Assembly (NCBI GenBank): GCA_025351405.1
Contig: JANXVZ010000019.1
Span: 19,929 to 83,928, forward strand
From: Sphingomonadales bacterium
Lineage (GTDB): Bacteria > Pseudomonadota > Alphaproteobacteria > Sphingomonadales > Sphingomonadaceae
Reading direction: 5' to 3'
Length of the DNA: 64,000 bases
The first letter of the stretch is position 1. The number at the start of each line of letters is the position of its first letter. Made by a program: the position numbers and the translations under genes. The notes beneath the pieces are model-generated. The model was not told the DNA's origin and searched no databases. It worked only from the letters and a program-made list of their open reading frames with translations. This document shows positions 1 to 9,716 of the stretch, in pieces.

Positions 1-70
1 TTCGATCGGCGATGTGCTGGGCCTCGCTGCTGTCCTACATTGTCAGGTCCCGCTATAATTAGAGGCTACC

Positions 71-203
71 GCTCTTTCTCATAACCGGTCCACAAACGCG
101 CTGACTCCAAAGGTCAGCCAAATCGAAAGGTCAGGAAAACGCCTCCCGGGGCTGACCTTCCGAGCGAATATCCAATTAAAACAACCATCCCGAAAGGTCA
201 GTG
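71..203. repeat. Dispersed AAGGTCAG palindromic repeat, copy 1
   Basis: This non-coding stretch lies downstream of the purN stop. Its core is an inverted repeat, GAAAGGTCAG at 125-134 and CTGACCTTCC at 152-161, around a GC-rich loop. Further AAAGGTCAG motifs lie at about 108-117 and 194-203. On the far side of the core is a block reading CTCTTTCTCAT (about 72-82) that recurs in copy 2 at 42900. Copies 2 (42896-43000, same orientation) and 3 (63320-63425, inverted) share core and flank. All three sit after the 3' end of a gene. The role is unknown; it resembles a REP- or MITE-like element, and transcript end processing is possible. Confidence 0.6.
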
Positions 204-262
204 TTTGCTGCAGTGTCAGGCCTTGAGCGGCCGACCGACCGCATCTGGCCGAACTCGTCACT

Positions 263-1207
263 CTAGAACGGCAGCATCGCCAGCCGCTTGGGCGCACTCG
301 CCCGCCAGCTACGGGTCAGCCAGTCATCGATGTGCGACCAGTCGTTGTCGCCGGTGTCGAGGCGGATGCCGATCCAGCCCGACGGGCCGAAATAGGCGGG
401 ACGATAGTAGAGATTTGAGTCGTTTTCGATGAGTTGCGCCTGTTCCTCCAGGCCGTCGGCCTTGACCAGCAGCGCGGTGATGCCGTCGCCATGTTGGTCG
501 CGAATGAAATAGGCGAAGAATTTGCCGCCGCGGACGAAAAAGCCGTTCATGCCGTGGGACAGCTTTTCCTCGGCCTCGGGCAGCGCCAGCGCGAGGTTGC
601 GGATGCGGCCCAGCAACGCCTCGGGGCCGGTTTCGGCGCGGACCAGCCCGGCCAGCACGCGGGGGTAAAGCTGGTGTTCGGCATAGTGCACCCGGGTCGC
701 CAGGCTATCGGGCGTGTCACCGGGCAGCACCGCCACCCGCGTCTGGCCAAGGATGGGGCCGCCGTCGAGTTCAGGCGTGACCAGGTGGACCGTACAGCCA
801 GTTACGGTTTCGCCCGCCGCCAGCACCGCTTCATGGACATCGAGGCCCTTGTGCGCCGGCAGCAGCGATGGGTGGATGTTGAGGCAGCGGCCCTGCCAGC
901 GGGCGACGAAGCCGCCCGACAACAGCCGCATATAGCCGGCAAGCGCAACATATTCGACGCCATGGCGTGCCAGTTCAGCCTCGATCAATGCGTCGAATTC
1001 GGCACGCTTGAGACCCTGGTGCGGTTGGGCAAAGGTGGGAATACCCTCGGCAGCGGCCAGCGCCAGCCCCGGCGCGGCGGGATCATTGGCGGCAACAAGC
1101 ACGATCTCATAGGGGCAATCATCGGCGCGGCTGGCATAAATCAGCGCCGCCATGTTGGAACCGCGGCCGGAGATGAGGACGCCGACGCGGGCCTTTTCAG
1201 GCATCAT
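263..1207 (-). CDS. purN: Phosphoribosylglycinamide formyltransferase fused to a MmcQ/YjbR-like domain
   Basis: PurN transfers a formyl group from 10-formyl-THF to glycinamide ribonucleotide, the third step of purine synthesis. Residues 1 to about 195 are a normal PurN: an N-terminal [11 protein letters not shown] loop, the catalytic Asn-His in [12 protein letters not shown] and the catalytic Asp in [10 protein letters not shown]. The protein is 314 aa, about 100 longer than usual. The extra C-terminus (about 200-305) looks like a MmcQ/YjbR (CyaY-fold) domain, with GGKFFAYF, a conserved-looking [17 protein letters not shown] segment and a terminal helical [10 protein letters not shown]. The start overlaps the purM stop by about 10 bp, so the pair is probably translationally coupled. 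ATG 1204 is an equally possible start. Confidence 0.9.
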   Translation of the reverse strand: MMPEKARVGVLISGRGSNMAALIYASRADDCPYEIVLVAANDPAAPGLALAAAEGIPTFAQPHQGLKRAEFDALIEAELARHGVEYVALAGYMRLLSGGFVARWQGRCLNIHPSLLPAHKGLDVHEAVLAAGETVTGCTVHLVTPELDGGPILGQTRVAVLPGDTPDSLATRVHYAEHQLYPRVLAGLVRAETGPEALLGRIRNLALALPEAEEKLSHGMNGFFVRGGKFFAYFIRDQHGDGITALLVKADGLEEQAQLIENDSNLYYRPAYFGPSGWIGIRLDTGDNDWSHIDDWLTRSWRASAPKRLAMLPF

Positions 1208-2303
1208 GGCTCGCTGTCCATGGTGTTGGCGAACCCCAGCTTGCGGCGGCTCCCGAAACGTCGCAACCGCGCACCCCGGCTTCGATGCGGCCGATGCGGC
1301 TGGCGCTTTCGCCGGCGGTGGTAAGTGCGGCGATTACGGCTGTGGCAGCGTCGGCGCTCGTCACCACCACCATGCCGATGCCGCAGTTGAAGGTCCGCGC
1401 CAGTTCCCCCGCCGCAATGCCGCCCTCGGCGCGCAGCCAGTCGAACAGCGGCGGCAGCGGCGGTGCATCGACGATGGCGCGAGCACCCTTTGGCAGCACC
1501 CGCGGGATGTTCTCCAGCAGGCCGCCACCGGTGATATGCGCCAACGCCTTGATCCCGACGCCGCCACGCAGGACCGGCAGCAGCGCCTTCACATAAATCC
1601 GGGTCGGCACCAGCAGCGCCTCGCCCAGCGTCATCCCGGGCGCAAACGCGGCTGCGGCCGCCAGCGCATGACCGCGATCGGCAATGATGCGGCGGATGAG
1701 GGAAAAGCCGTTCGAATGGGCACCCGACGAGGCAATGCCGATCAGCACATCACCCGCCGCCACGTTTTTGCCGGTCAATTGTTCGCCGCGCTCGACGGCG
1801 CCGACCGAAAAGCCGGCAAGGTCATAATCGCCCGCCGCATACATTCCCGGCATTTCGGCCGTTTCACCGCCGATAAGGGCGCAGCCGGCCTGGCGGCACC
1901 CTTCGGCAATGCCGGCGACGACGCGCTCGGCAGTGGCGATATCGAGCTTGGCGGACGCAAAATAATCGAGGAAGAACAGCGGCTCGGCGCCCTGGACGAT
2001 GAGGTCGTTGACGCACATGGCGACCAGATCGATGCCGACGCCATCATGGTTGCCGGTCTCGATTGCGAGCTTCAGCTTGGTGCCGACACCGTCATTGGCG
2101 GCAACCAGCAACGGGTCCCGGTACCCCGCCGCACGCGGATCGAAAAAGCCGCCGAAGCCCCCCAGTTCCGCATCGGCACCGGGGCGGGCGGTGGCGCGGG
2201 CCAGTGGCGCGATGCGCTTGACCAGCGCATTGCCCGCCTCGATCGAGACGCCGGCATCGGCATAGGTCAGGGGCGCTGGGGTGATGGGTTTCATGTCCGA
2301 CAT
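1197..2303 (-). CDS. purM: Phosphoribosylformylglycinamidine cyclo-ligase
   Basis: PurM closes the imidazole ring to make AIR, using ATP, the fifth step of purine synthesis. The 368-aa length fits. Recognisable blocks are [12 protein letters not shown] at the N-terminus, the acidic GGFGGFFD stretch, [29 protein letters not shown] and [16 protein letters not shown], all hallmarks of the AIR synthase family. It is the first gene of a leftward purM-purN pair and overlaps purN. It is divergent from the DUF2066-like gene, with about 90 bp between. ATG 2291 (MKPITPAP) is a possible alternative start, 12 bp inside. Confidence 0.97.
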   Translation of the reverse strand: MSDMKPITPAPLTYADAGVSIEAGNALVKRIAPLARATARPGADAELGGFGGFFDPRAAGYRDPLLVAANDGVGTKLKLAIETGNHDGVGIDLVAMCVNDLIVQGAEPLFFLDYFASAKLDIATAERVVAGIAEGCRQAGCALIGGETAEMPGMYAAGDYDLAGFSVGAVERGEQLTGKNVAAGDVLIGIASSGAHSNGFSLIRRIIADRGHALAAAAAFAPGMTLGEALLVPTRIYVKALLPVLRGGVGIKALAHITGGGLLENIPRVLPKGARAIVDAPPLPPLFDWLRAEGGIAAGELARTFNCGIGMVVVTSADAATAVIAALTTAGESASRIGRIEAGVRGCDVSGAAASWGSPTPWTASHDA

Positions 2304-2394
2304 TGCCCATCCCTAGCGGGCGCAAGCGACGCCGCCAACTGGTGCAGGCAACAAGTGCGCTTGGCATTCGCCACATCGCCGTTAGAAGTGCGCG

Positions 2395-3942
2395 GTGCCT
2401 GTTGTGCTTGCCCCCACCCGCCGCCCGTTTCCGATGTTGCTTGCTGCCGTCGTGGCGCTCGCTGGCGCCGCACCGGTGCCAAAGGCCGAGCCGCCGGCAC
2501 CCTCCACCGAAATCGCCGGTGGCGCCTATGCCATCGGCGGCATCGCGGTCGATGTTTCGGCAACGACACCCGAGGATGCGCGCATGGCGGGGTATCGCAT
2601 CGCCCAGCGCAAGGCATGGCCGCTGCTGTGGGCGCGGCTTACCGGGCAGGGCGAGGCAAGCGCGCCGCACCTGTCCGACAGCCAGCTCGATTCGATCGTC
2701 GCCGGCATCGAAAGCGAAGGCGAACGCTTTTCGATGACGCGCTATATCGCCAAACTTGGCGTCGTGTTCGACCGGGCGCGCGCCAGCGACTATTTCGGCG
2801 GGATTGCCGGCACCCTGCAATCACCGCCGATGCTGCTGCTGGTGGTAACGAATGACGGCGGGGCGCGAACGCTTTACCAGTCGAAAACGCCGTGGCGATC
2901 GGCCTGGCAACGCTTTGGCGGCAGCGCTTCGACGATCGATTATGTCGTGCCGTCGGGGTCGGCGGCGGACAATATCCAGTTGACCGCATGGCAGGTCAGC
3001 CGGCCGGACCGCCCGACGTGGCGCAATATTCTCAACCGCTTCGACGCGGTCGATGTATTGACGGCCGAAGTTCGGTTGACGCGGAGCTGGCCCGGTGGGC
3101 CGGTGACGGCGCTGTTCATCGCCCGCCACGGGCCGGATGGTACTGAGCTTGGCCGGTTCAGCCTGTCGAGCGCCGACGAAGCCGGGCTGGACGCCATGCT
3201 CGATACCGGCGTGCGGGACATGGACACCGTGTTCGCCACGGCCCTGCGCGATGGTCGGCTGCGCGCCGAAGCCGATTTGAGCGTCGATCTGAACGCCGCC
3301 GTGGCGCCGCCACCCATGATAGGCGCGGTGTTCGAAGGGGCGGGCGATGTCGAGGGCGGCGACGCGGCTGCGGCTGCGGCGAGCGTCGAGATCAGCATGG
3401 CGACTCCCGATGTCGCCACTGCCACCCAGCTTGAAAATGCCCTGCGCGGCACGCCCGGGGTTACCGGGGTGACGATTACCAGCCTGTCGCTGGGCGGCAC
3501 GACACGCGCCCTCGTCAGCTACGCCGGCAGCCGCGAAGCATTGGCGCTGGCGCTCGATTCCCGCGGCCTCCGATTGTTGACCGAAAACGGTATCGCCATC
3601 TTGCGCCGCCGGCGGGAGGGCGAAGCAGCGCTGCCCCGCCCCGAAGTGCTGCGTCCCGAAGGGAAGGGCGAGAGGCCGGCGGGTGATTCGTCATTGCCTG
3701 CCACCGCGGCGCCTGAAAACCTGCTGCCCGAGCCTGTGCCATCGACGCGGAAATCGCGCGCTGACCTGCGTATCGAACCACGAGCCGAGCCGCGCGCCGA
3801 GCCGCGCGTCGAACCGCGAACAGAATCGGCAGGCAAAGGTCGTGGCCCTGTCGACTTGCTGCCGGATCCGGCTGAACCGCCAGCCGCGAAGCCGGCCGCA
3901 AAACCGCCCGCAAAGCTGCCGGCGAGGCCGGGTGCGCTGTGA
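2395..3942 (+). CDS. DUF2066-like exported protein with a proline-rich repeat tail
   Basis: The function is unknown. It is 515 aa from a GTG start with an N-terminal hydrophobic segment (PMLLAAVVALAGAAP) that looks like a signal peptide. The body has alternating globular segments, and its position between purMN and hdaA is where proteobacteria often carry a DUF2066 gene, which is the main reason for the name. A region near residues 335-400 (TPGVTGVTITSLSLGG) resembles a small ferredoxin-like fold. The last 90 residues are low complexity: five four-residue R-x-E-P-type units (from 12-bp DNA repeats near 3769-3828), then PAAKPAAKPPAK. Such Pro/Glu/Lys tails often span the cell wall or periplasm. 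The stop is 8 bp before hdaA. ATG 2434 is an alternative start. Confidence 0.6.
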   Translation: MPVVLAPTRRPFPMLLAAVVALAGAAPVPKAEPPAPSTEIAGGAYAIGGIAVDVSATTPEDARMAGYRIAQRKAWPLLWARLTGQGEASAPHLSDSQLDSIVAGIESEGERFSMTRYIAKLGVVFDRARASDYFGGIAGTLQSPPMLLLVVTNDGGARTLYQSKTPWRSAWQRFGGSASTIDYVVPSGSAADNIQLTAWQVSRPDRPTWRNILNRFDAVDVLTAEVRLTRSWPGGPVTALFIARHGPDGTELGRFSLSSADEAGLDAMLDTGVRDMDTVFATALRDGRLRAEADLSVDLNAAVAPPPMIGAVFEGAGDVEGGDAAAAAASVEISMATPDVATATQLENALRGTPGVTGVTITSLSLGGTTRALVSYAGSREALALALDSRGLRLLTENGIAILRRRREGEAALPRPEVLRPEGKGERPAGDSSLPATAAPENLLPEPVPSTRKSRADLRIEPRAEPRAEPRVEPRTESAGKGRGPVDLLPDPAEPPAAKPAAKPPAKLPARPGAL

Positions 3943-3949
3943 TGCGCCG

Positions 3950-4570
3950 ATGATGGCCGAGCGGCACGACCAACCGCCGCTGCCGCTCGACTATCGCCAG
4001 CATTTCGGCGAGGGCGATTTCTGTGTCACCGACACCAACCGCGACGCAGTGGAATGGCTGGCGCAACCCGACCGCTGGCCGCTGCCGGTTACGCTGCTGA
4101 TCGGCCCCGCTGCATCGGGAAAGAGCCATCTGGCACGCATGTTCGCGGAACGTCATGCGGCGCGCGTCATCGACGATGCCGACATGATCGCCGAGGGGGA
4201 GCCGCTTTTCCACGCCTGGAACGCAGCGACGCCGCAACGGCCGTTGCTGTTCGTCGCGCGCCGCAACCCGCGCGACTGGTCCCACGGCCTCGCCGATCTC
4301 GGCTCCCGCCTCGCTGCGTCGCCGCTGGTGCGGCTTGGCGACCCCGATGATGCGCTGTTGGCGGCGCTGTTCGCCAAGCACCTCGCCGACCGCGGCTTGC
4401 GGGTGCATGACGATGTTCGCGATTATCTGCTGGCGCGGCTCGAGCGTAGCGCCGCAGCGGTGGCAAATGCCGTCGCGGCGCTCGATATCCTGTCGCTTGC
4501 CGAGCGGCGCGACATTACCGTACCCTTGGCGCGTGCGCTGCTGGAGACCCAGTTCCGGCTGGATTTATAG
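3950..4570 (+). CDS. hdaA: DnaA-related regulatory inactivation protein (HdaA)
   Basis: HdaA-type proteins act with the DNA polymerase sliding clamp to promote hydrolysis of DnaA-ATP after initiation, preventing over-replication. The 206-aa product is a short AAA+ protein with a Walker A loop GPAASGKSHL near residue 52, a Walker B-like VIDDADM near 75 and a DnaA-like lid region ending in FRLDL. The N-terminus (about residues 6-13, QPPLPLDY) fits the position of the short clamp-binding motif in Hda proteins. The frame is open further upstream, but that part overlaps the previous gene and looks like its shadow. The tandem ATGs at 3950/3953, 8 bp after the preceding stop, are the likely start. 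Confidence 0.85.
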   Translation: MMAERHDQPPLPLDYRQHFGEGDFCVTDTNRDAVEWLAQPDRWPLPVTLLIGPAASGKSHLARMFAERHAARVIDDADMIAEGEPLFHAWNAATPQRPLLFVARRNPRDWSHGLADLGSRLAASPLVRLGDPDDALLAALFAKHLADRGLRVHDDVRDYLLARLERSAAAVANAVAALDILSLAERRDITVPLARALLETQFRLDL

Positions 4571-4599
4571 CCGGGGTTTCACGGGCGTGTGCAAATTTC

Positions 4600-4617
4600 C
4601 TGTCATCGACCTGTCAT
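4600..4617 (+). promoter_or_regulatory. Pho box upstream of ppk1
   Basis: The sequence CTGTCATCGACCTGTCAT is two perfect 7-bp direct repeats (CTGTCAT) separated by 4 bp. This matches the PhoB-binding consensus of Enterobacteria and Alphaproteobacteria. It is followed after 11 bp by TAGACT (4629-4634), a plausible -10 at the spacing seen in PhoB-dependent promoters, where the Pho box replaces the -35. The predicted transcript start falls at or next to the ppk1 ATG at 4640. Phosphate starvation would therefore be expected to switch on polyphosphate metabolism. Confidence 0.85.
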
Positions 4618-4639
4618 CCATGCTGGGCTAGACTGCGGC

Positions 4640-6814
4640 ATGGCTACAGCACCCGCAACGACGACGCCTGCCACCTTGCAAGCGCCGATGACCGACGCCG
4701 ACCGCTATTTCAACCGCGAGATTTCCTGGCTGGCCTTCAACGACCGCGTGCTGGAGGAGGCGACCAACCGGGCCCATCCCCTGCTCGAGCGGCTGCGTTT
4801 CCTGTCGATATCGGGCAACAATCTCGACGAATTCTACATGGTGCGTGTTGCCGGGCTGCGGGGCCAGGTGCGCGCCGGCATCGAGACGCTTTCGCCGGAA
4901 GGCACGACGCCGGCGCAGCAGCTCGCCGCAATCGCCGCGCGCGCCGACCGGCTGATGGAAGCCCAGCAAACGGTCTGGGGGCACCTGGTTTCGGAACTGG
5001 CGCGTGCCGACTTCCACGTCATCACCAGCGACAAGCTGACGGCGACCGAACGCAAATGGCTCGAACGGCATTTCCTCGAACAGATTTTTCCGGTGCTGAC
5101 CCCGCAGGCAATCGACCCGGCGCACCCGTTTCCGTTCATCCCCAACAAGGGCTTCAGCCTTATCCTGGAGTTGCGCCGCCAGTCGGATGACGAACTGCTG
5201 CGCGCGCTGCTGATGCTGCCGTCGATGCTGCCACGCTTCATCCGGCTACCGGGTGCCCAAATTCGCTACATCAGCCTTGAAAATACCATCCGTACCTTTT
5301 TCGGCCAGTTGTTCCCCGGTTACGACCTTATCGGCGACGGCGCCTTTCGCGTTATCCGCGATTCGGACATCGAGGTTGAGGAGGAGGCCGAGGATCTGGT
5401 GCGTTTTTACCAGACCGCGTTGAAGCGGCGCCGGCGCGGCGAAGTCATCCGCCTGAAGATCGAGGCCGCGACTCCACACGATCTCTATGAACTGGTGCAG
5501 AAAGCCCTGAATGTCGGGGAGCGTGATACGACCAGCGTCACCGGCGTCCTCGGCGTTGCCGACCTGGCGCTGCTGGTCGACGAGGACCGACCCGACCTCA
5601 AGTTCGAGCCTTACAGCCCAAGGTTCCCCGAGCGCATCCGGGAGCATGGCGGCGATTGCTTTGCCGCCATCCGCGCCAAGGACCTTGTGGTCCACCATCC
5701 TTACGAAAGTTTCGAGGTGGTGCTCGCTTTCCTCAAGCAGGCCGCGGCCGACCCCGATGTCATCGCCATCAAGCAGACGCTGTACCGCGCCGGCAAGAAC
5801 TCGCCGATCGTGCGCACCCTCATCGACGCTGCCGAGGCGGGGAAGTCGGTCACCGCCGTCGTTGAACTGAAGGCACGCTTCGACGAGGAACAGAATCTCG
5901 TCTGGGCGGCGGCGCTGGAGCGTGCCGGCGTCCAGGTCGTCTATGGCTTCATGGAATGGAAAACCCACGCCAAGCTGTCGATGGTCGTCCGGCGCGAGGG
6001 TGGCGACATCCGCACCTATGTGCATTTCGGCACCGGCAACTACCATCCGGCGACGGCGCGGATTTATACGGACCTGTCGTTTTTCACCGCCGATCCGGTG
6101 CTGGCGCGCGATGCGGCGCAGGTGCTCAACTACATCACCGGCTATGTCCAGCCGACCCGGCTCGAAAAGCTCGGCATGGCGCCGCTGACCATGCGCGGCA
6201 AGATCTACGGCCTCATCGATGCCGAGATCGCCAACGCCCGCGCCGGCAAGCCCGCCGCTATCTGGGTCAAGCTCAACAGCCTTGTCGATACCGGCATTAT
6301 CGACAAGCTGTACGAAGCCAGCGGGGCCGGCGTCGAGATCGAACTCGTCATTCGCGGCATATGCTGCCTGCGGCCCGGCGTCGCTGGACTGTCGGAGAAC
6401 ATCCATGTCCGTTCGGTCGTCGGACGCTTCCTGGAGCACAGCCGGATCTTTGCCTTTGCCAATGGCAAGGACCTGCCATCGCGCGCCGCCAAGCTGTACA
6501 TCTCCTCCGCCGACTGGATGCCGCGCAACCTCGACCGGCGCGTCGAGGTGATGGTGCCGATCGAAAATCCGACCGTGCACGCGCAGGTGCTCGACCAGGT
6601 CATGGTCGCCAACCTGAAGGATACCGAGCAAAGCTGGCAGCTTCGCGCCGATGGCAGCTACAAGCGCCTGAAGGGGCATGAGCCGCCGTTCAACCTGCAT
6701 CGCTATTTCATGACCAATCCATCGCTTTCCGGGCGTGGTGCGGCGTTGAAAGACCCCGGCACGGTGCCAAGGCTGGTGCTGGATGACGACGAGGATGACG
6801 TCGTGGCGGGATAG
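4640..6814 (+). CDS. ppk1: Polyphosphate kinase 1
   Basis: PPK1 reversibly polymerises the gamma phosphate of ATP into inorganic polyphosphate. The 724-aa product has the usual N domain ([19 protein letters not shown]), head domain and two C-terminal phospholipase-D-like domains. The autophosphorylated His is in [10 protein letters not shown] and the second catalytic His in [30 protein letters not shown] is also conserved. ATG 4640 is chosen because it lies right behind the promoter. ATG 4688 (MTDADRYF) begins exactly at the conserved N-terminus and is the main alternative, especially if the message is nearly leaderless. It pairs with ppx downstream, and the Pho box suggests control by PhoB. 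Confidence 0.96.
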   Translation: MATAPATTTPATLQAPMTDADRYFNREISWLAFNDRVLEEATNRAHPLLERLRFLSISGNNLDEFYMVRVAGLRGQVRAGIETLSPEGTTPAQQLAAIAARADRLMEAQQTVWGHLVSELARADFHVITSDKLTATERKWLERHFLEQIFPVLTPQAIDPAHPFPFIPNKGFSLILELRRQSDDELLRALLMLPSMLPRFIRLPGAQIRYISLENTIRTFFGQLFPGYDLIGDGAFRVIRDSDIEVEEEAEDLVRFYQTALKRRRRGEVIRLKIEAATPHDLYELVQKALNVGERDTTSVTGVLGVADLALLVDEDRPDLKFEPYSPRFPERIREHGGDCFAAIRAKDLVVHHPYESFEVVLAFLKQAAADPDVIAIKQTLYRAGKNSPIVRTLIDAAEAGKSVTAVVELKARFDEEQNLVWAAALERAGVQVVYGFMEWKTHAKLSMVVRREGGDIRTYVHFGTGNYHPATARIYTDLSFFTADPVLARDAAQVLNYITGYVQPTRLEKLGMAPLTMRGKIYGLIDAEIANARAGKPAAIWVKLNSLVDTGIIDKLYEASGAGVEIELVIRGICCLRPGVAGLSENIHVRSVVGRFLEHSRIFAFANGKDLPSRAAKLYISSADWMPRNLDRRVEVMVPIENPTVHAQVLDQVMVANLKDTEQSWQLRADGSYKRLKGHEPPFNLHRYFMTNPSLSGRGAALKDPGTVPRLVLDDDEDDVVAG

Positions 6815-6916
6815 AGGCTTTGTGCTTTGCCCGGCTTGCTTCATAAGCGTTGCGGACAAGCGATGCCGAAAATCGCGGTGCAGACGAGGTCGATCCCGAA
6901 CGTGGCCAGCCTATCG

Positions 6917-8431
6917 ATGATCACCCAGCCGGCGCTGCTTGCCGGCCTGCCTGCGCCGTTGCGGGGCCTCAATGCCATAATCGATATCGGCTCGAACTCG
7001 GTTCGGCTTGTGGTTTACCAGGGATTGTCAAGGACTTCGCCAACCCTCTTCAATGAAAAGGTCATGGCTGGTCTTGGCCGCGGCCTCGCCAGCAGTGGCA
7101 GACTTGGCAAGGGATCGATGGAAATCGCCATTGGTGCCCTGGCGCGCTTTGCCGCCCTTGCCGATGCCATGGGCGTTGAAACCATGCGCACTGTCGCAAC
7201 CGCTGCGGTCCGCGAGGCGCACAATTCCGGTGAATTCATCGCCCGCGTGGAGCGCGAGTGCGGCCTTTCCATCGAGATCATCAGCGGCGAGGCAGAGGCG
7301 CGCGGCGCCGCGCTTGGTGTCATCGCCGGAATTCCCGATGCCGATGGCATCGTCGGCGATCTCGGCGGTGGCAGTCTCGAACTGATCCGCGTCGCTGGTG
7401 GCGAGGCGTTCGAACGCATTTCCCTGCCCATCGGTTCGCTGCGGCTCGATGCCGTCCGGAAACGCGATCGCCGTTCGCTGGCGCCGTTCATCAAAAGGGC
7501 GCTCGATCTTGTCGACTGGGCGGAAGCGGGTCGTGGCAAGCCCTTCTACATGGTCGGCGGGTCGTGGCGAGCGCTGGCGCAGGTCCATATCTACGACAGT
7601 GGCCACCCGTTGCCGATCGTCCACCAGTATGAAATGCCTGCAACCGCGCCGGCGTCGCTGGTACGGATGCTCAGCCAGATCGAGATATCGTCGCTGAAGG
7701 CGGTGCCGAATGTCTCCACCTCGCGGCTGCCGTCGCTGCCCGGTGCAGCGATGCTGCTTGCTGCAACGGTCAAGCGCCTTGGCAGTTCGTCGGTGATAGC
7801 GTCGGGCTTCGGCTTGCGCGAGGGCCTACTGTTCGCCCAGCTATCCGCCGAACAGCAACGTTTGGACCCGCTGATCGAGGCCGCACGCGGTGAGGGTGCC
7901 CGGCAGGGTCGTTTCGCCGAACATGGCGATTTGCTGTTCACTTGGATGAATCCGCTGTTCGCTGCCAATGGCGAGCCCCCCGCGGAACGTCGCCTGCGCC
8001 TCGCCGCTTGCCTGTTGTCGGATATCGCCTGGCGCGCGCACCCGGACTTTCGGGCGGAACGCGGCGTCGACACGGCATTGCACGGCAACTGGGTGGCAAT
8101 CACCTCTGCCGAGCGCGGCGCGCTGGCGATGGCGCTGCACTATACCTTCGGCGGCGCAGCCGACGCGCCGGTGCTGGCATTGCTTGCCAAGCTGGCTCCG
8201 CCGCAATTGCTGGCACAGGCACGCGCCTGGGGGCTGGCTTTGCGCCTGGGGCAGCGGCTGTCGGGCGGAACGGCGGCGGCATTGATGGCCAGCCATCTGG
8301 CGCGTGTCGGGGACGCCATCGAACTGCGCCTCGACGCAGGCTCGGCCAGCCTGTTCGGCGATGCGGTCGGGCGGCGGCTGAAGCTGCTTGGTACGGCCTT
8401 GGGGCTCGAAACGCGGGTGGCGGCGCCTTAG
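6917..8431 (+). CDS. ppx: Exopolyphosphatase (Ppx/GppA family)
   Basis: Ppx releases phosphate from the ends of polyphosphate, or, as GppA, hydrolyses pppGpp. The family cannot be separated by eye. Two ASKHA motifs are clear: IIDIGSNSVRLVVY at the N-terminus and GDLGGGSLELIRV in the middle, with GGSWRALAQ between the ATPase and the C-terminal HD-like helical region (WRAHPDF, HGNWVAITSAER). From ATG 6917 it is 504 aa. The frame stays open to TTG 6827, which has an AGAGG about 9 bp upstream just after the ppk1 stop, so an N-terminus 30 residues longer is possible. It is probably co-transcribed with ppk1, making a synthesis/degradation pair. Confidence 0.93.
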   Translation: MITQPALLAGLPAPLRGLNAIIDIGSNSVRLVVYQGLSRTSPTLFNEKVMAGLGRGLASSGRLGKGSMEIAIGALARFAALADAMGVETMRTVATAAVREAHNSGEFIARVERECGLSIEIISGEAEARGAALGVIAGIPDADGIVGDLGGGSLELIRVAGGEAFERISLPIGSLRLDAVRKRDRRSLAPFIKRALDLVDWAEAGRGKPFYMVGGSWRALAQVHIYDSGHPLPIVHQYEMPATAPASLVRMLSQIEISSLKAVPNVSTSRLPSLPGAAMLLAATVKRLGSSSVIASGFGLREGLLFAQLSAEQQRLDPLIEAARGEGARQGRFAEHGDLLFTWMNPLFAANGEPPAERRLRLAACLLSDIAWRAHPDFRAERGVDTALHGNWVAITSAERGALAMALHYTFGGAADAPVLALLAKLAPPQLLAQARAWGLALRLGQRLSGGTAAALMASHLARVGDAIELRLDAGSASLFGDAVGRRLKLLGTALGLETRVAAP

Positions 8432-8448
8432 CCCGATGGCCGTATCGT

Positions 8449-9615
8449 TCAGTCGCTGATCCGGCTCATCGTCAGCTTGCCGTCCTTGACCGCAAAGCCC
8501 AGCCGCCCTTCGACCAGTGCCAGCGCATCATTGCCAAAGGCATCGCGCCGCCACCCGTCGAGAACGGGCAGGCCATCGCGAACGCCGGCCGCCAACGCAT
8601 CGAGGTCGTCGCCCCGAACGATGAGGCGCGGCGCCACGCCGGTCTCCTTCGATCGGATTTTCAAGAGCAGCTTCAACAGGTCGGCAATCAGCGCGCCCTC
8701 GCTCGAAAGCCCCGGGCGCTGTGCTTCCCGCGCCGGCATTTCGTCGGCCGGCAAGGGCCCCGCCTGTTCGAGCGCCGCAATCAAGCGCTCGCCGATGTTG
8801 TTGGTGGCCCAGGCCGCCGACAGCCCGCGCACCTTCGCCAGTTCGGCTTGCGTGCGCGGCGGCGTGGCGGCCAGATCGCCGAGGGTTTCATCCTTGACGA
8901 TACGGCCACGTGGCACGTCCTTGTCCTGCGCCTCCAGCTCGCGCCACCGTGCCAGTGCCTTCATGCGCCCAAGAACCTCGGGCTTGCGATTGGGCAACCG
9001 CAGGCGCGTCCACGCCTTTTCGGGGTCATTGGCATATGTCGCCGGGTCGGACGCCTTGGCCATTTCGTCGTCCAGCCATTCGCCGCGGCCGGTGCGACGC
9101 AGTTTCTCGACCATCTTGGGAAACAGCTTGGCCAGATGGGTGACGTCACCAATGGCATAATCGAGCTGGCGCTCGTTGAGCGGCCGACGGCCCCAATCGG
9201 TAAAACGTGCACCTTTGTCGACCTGAACACCCGAATAGGCCGCGACCAAATTGGTATAACCGATCTGTTCGCCCAACCCGAGGGCCATGGCCGCAATCTG
9301 GGTGTCGAACAACGGCGACGGCGTCTTGCCGGTCAGGTTGTAGATGATCTCGAGATCCTGGCCGCCGGCATGGAAAACCTTGAGAACGTCATCTTCGACC
9401 AGCAGCTTGAGCAGGGGGGCGAGGTCGATCCCCGCCGCCTTGGGGTCGATGGCCGCGGCTTCCTCGCTGCTCGCGACCTGCGCCAGGCACAAATCCGGGT
9501 AATAAGTGCTTTCCCGCATGAATTCGGTATCGACGCAGACAAAGTCTGCATCGGCGAGACGATCACAAAGCGCGGCGAGGGTTTTGGTGTCGGTGACCAA
9601 TGGATGTATGAGCAT
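8449..9615 (-). CDS. rnd: Ribonuclease D
   Basis: RNase D is a 3'-5' exoribonuclease that trims tRNA precursors and other structured RNAs. The 388-aa product has the DEDD exonuclease motifs: VDTEFMRE (Exo I), FHAGGQDLEIIYNL (Exo II) and YAIGDVTHLAKL (Exo III). A C-terminal HRDC region follows (about 210-290), where RELEAQDKDVPRGRIVKDETL is typical. ATG 9615 (MLIHPLVTD) is preferred, since homologues begin there and the 11 residues upstream look unrelated. It is convergent with ppx and divergent from aspS. ppk-ppx-rnd-aspS is a common alphaproteobacterial neighbourhood. Confidence 0.95.
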   Translation of the reverse strand: MLIHPLVTDTKTLAALCDRLADADFVCVDTEFMRESTYYPDLCLAQVASSEEAAAIDPKAAGIDLAPLLKLLVEDDVLKVFHAGGQDLEIIYNLTGKTPSPLFDTQIAAMALGLGEQIGYTNLVAAYSGVQVDKGARFTDWGRRPLNERQLDYAIGDVTHLAKLFPKMVEKLRRTGRGEWLDDEMAKASDPATYANDPEKAWTRLRLPNRKPEVLGRMKALARWRELEAQDKDVPRGRIVKDETLGDLAATPPRTQAELAKVRGLSAAWATNNIGERLIAALEQAGPLPADEMPAREAQRPGLSSEGALIADLLKLLLKIRSKETGVAPRLIVRGDDLDALAAGVRDGLPVLDGWRRDAFGNDALALVEGRLGFAVKDGKLTMSRISD

Positions 9616-9716
9616 GGGATGCCATAGCGCACCCGCAGCGCTTGACAAAGCGCCAAGCGGCGTGTGTCACCCGCCGTATTCCCTGCTTCTTTGTCTGATT
9701 ATCCGGAACGCTTCAC

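Noticed and set aside
30..60. TATAAT (54-59) with CTGTCCTAC upstream, as a promoter reading into the window
   Set aside because: Spacing to a convincing -35 is poor and no gene follows on the plus strand; purN is on the other strand. It may be part of the dispersed repeat.
1152..2855. A 567-codon plus-strand frame over purM and the start of the next gene
   Set aside because: It is antisense to purM, whose motifs are certain, and runs through a divergent promoter region.
5246..6859. A 537-codon minus-strand frame over ppk1
   Set aside because: It is the antisense shadow of a well-supported kinase gene, with composition (Asp/His/Arg-rich) typical of shadows.
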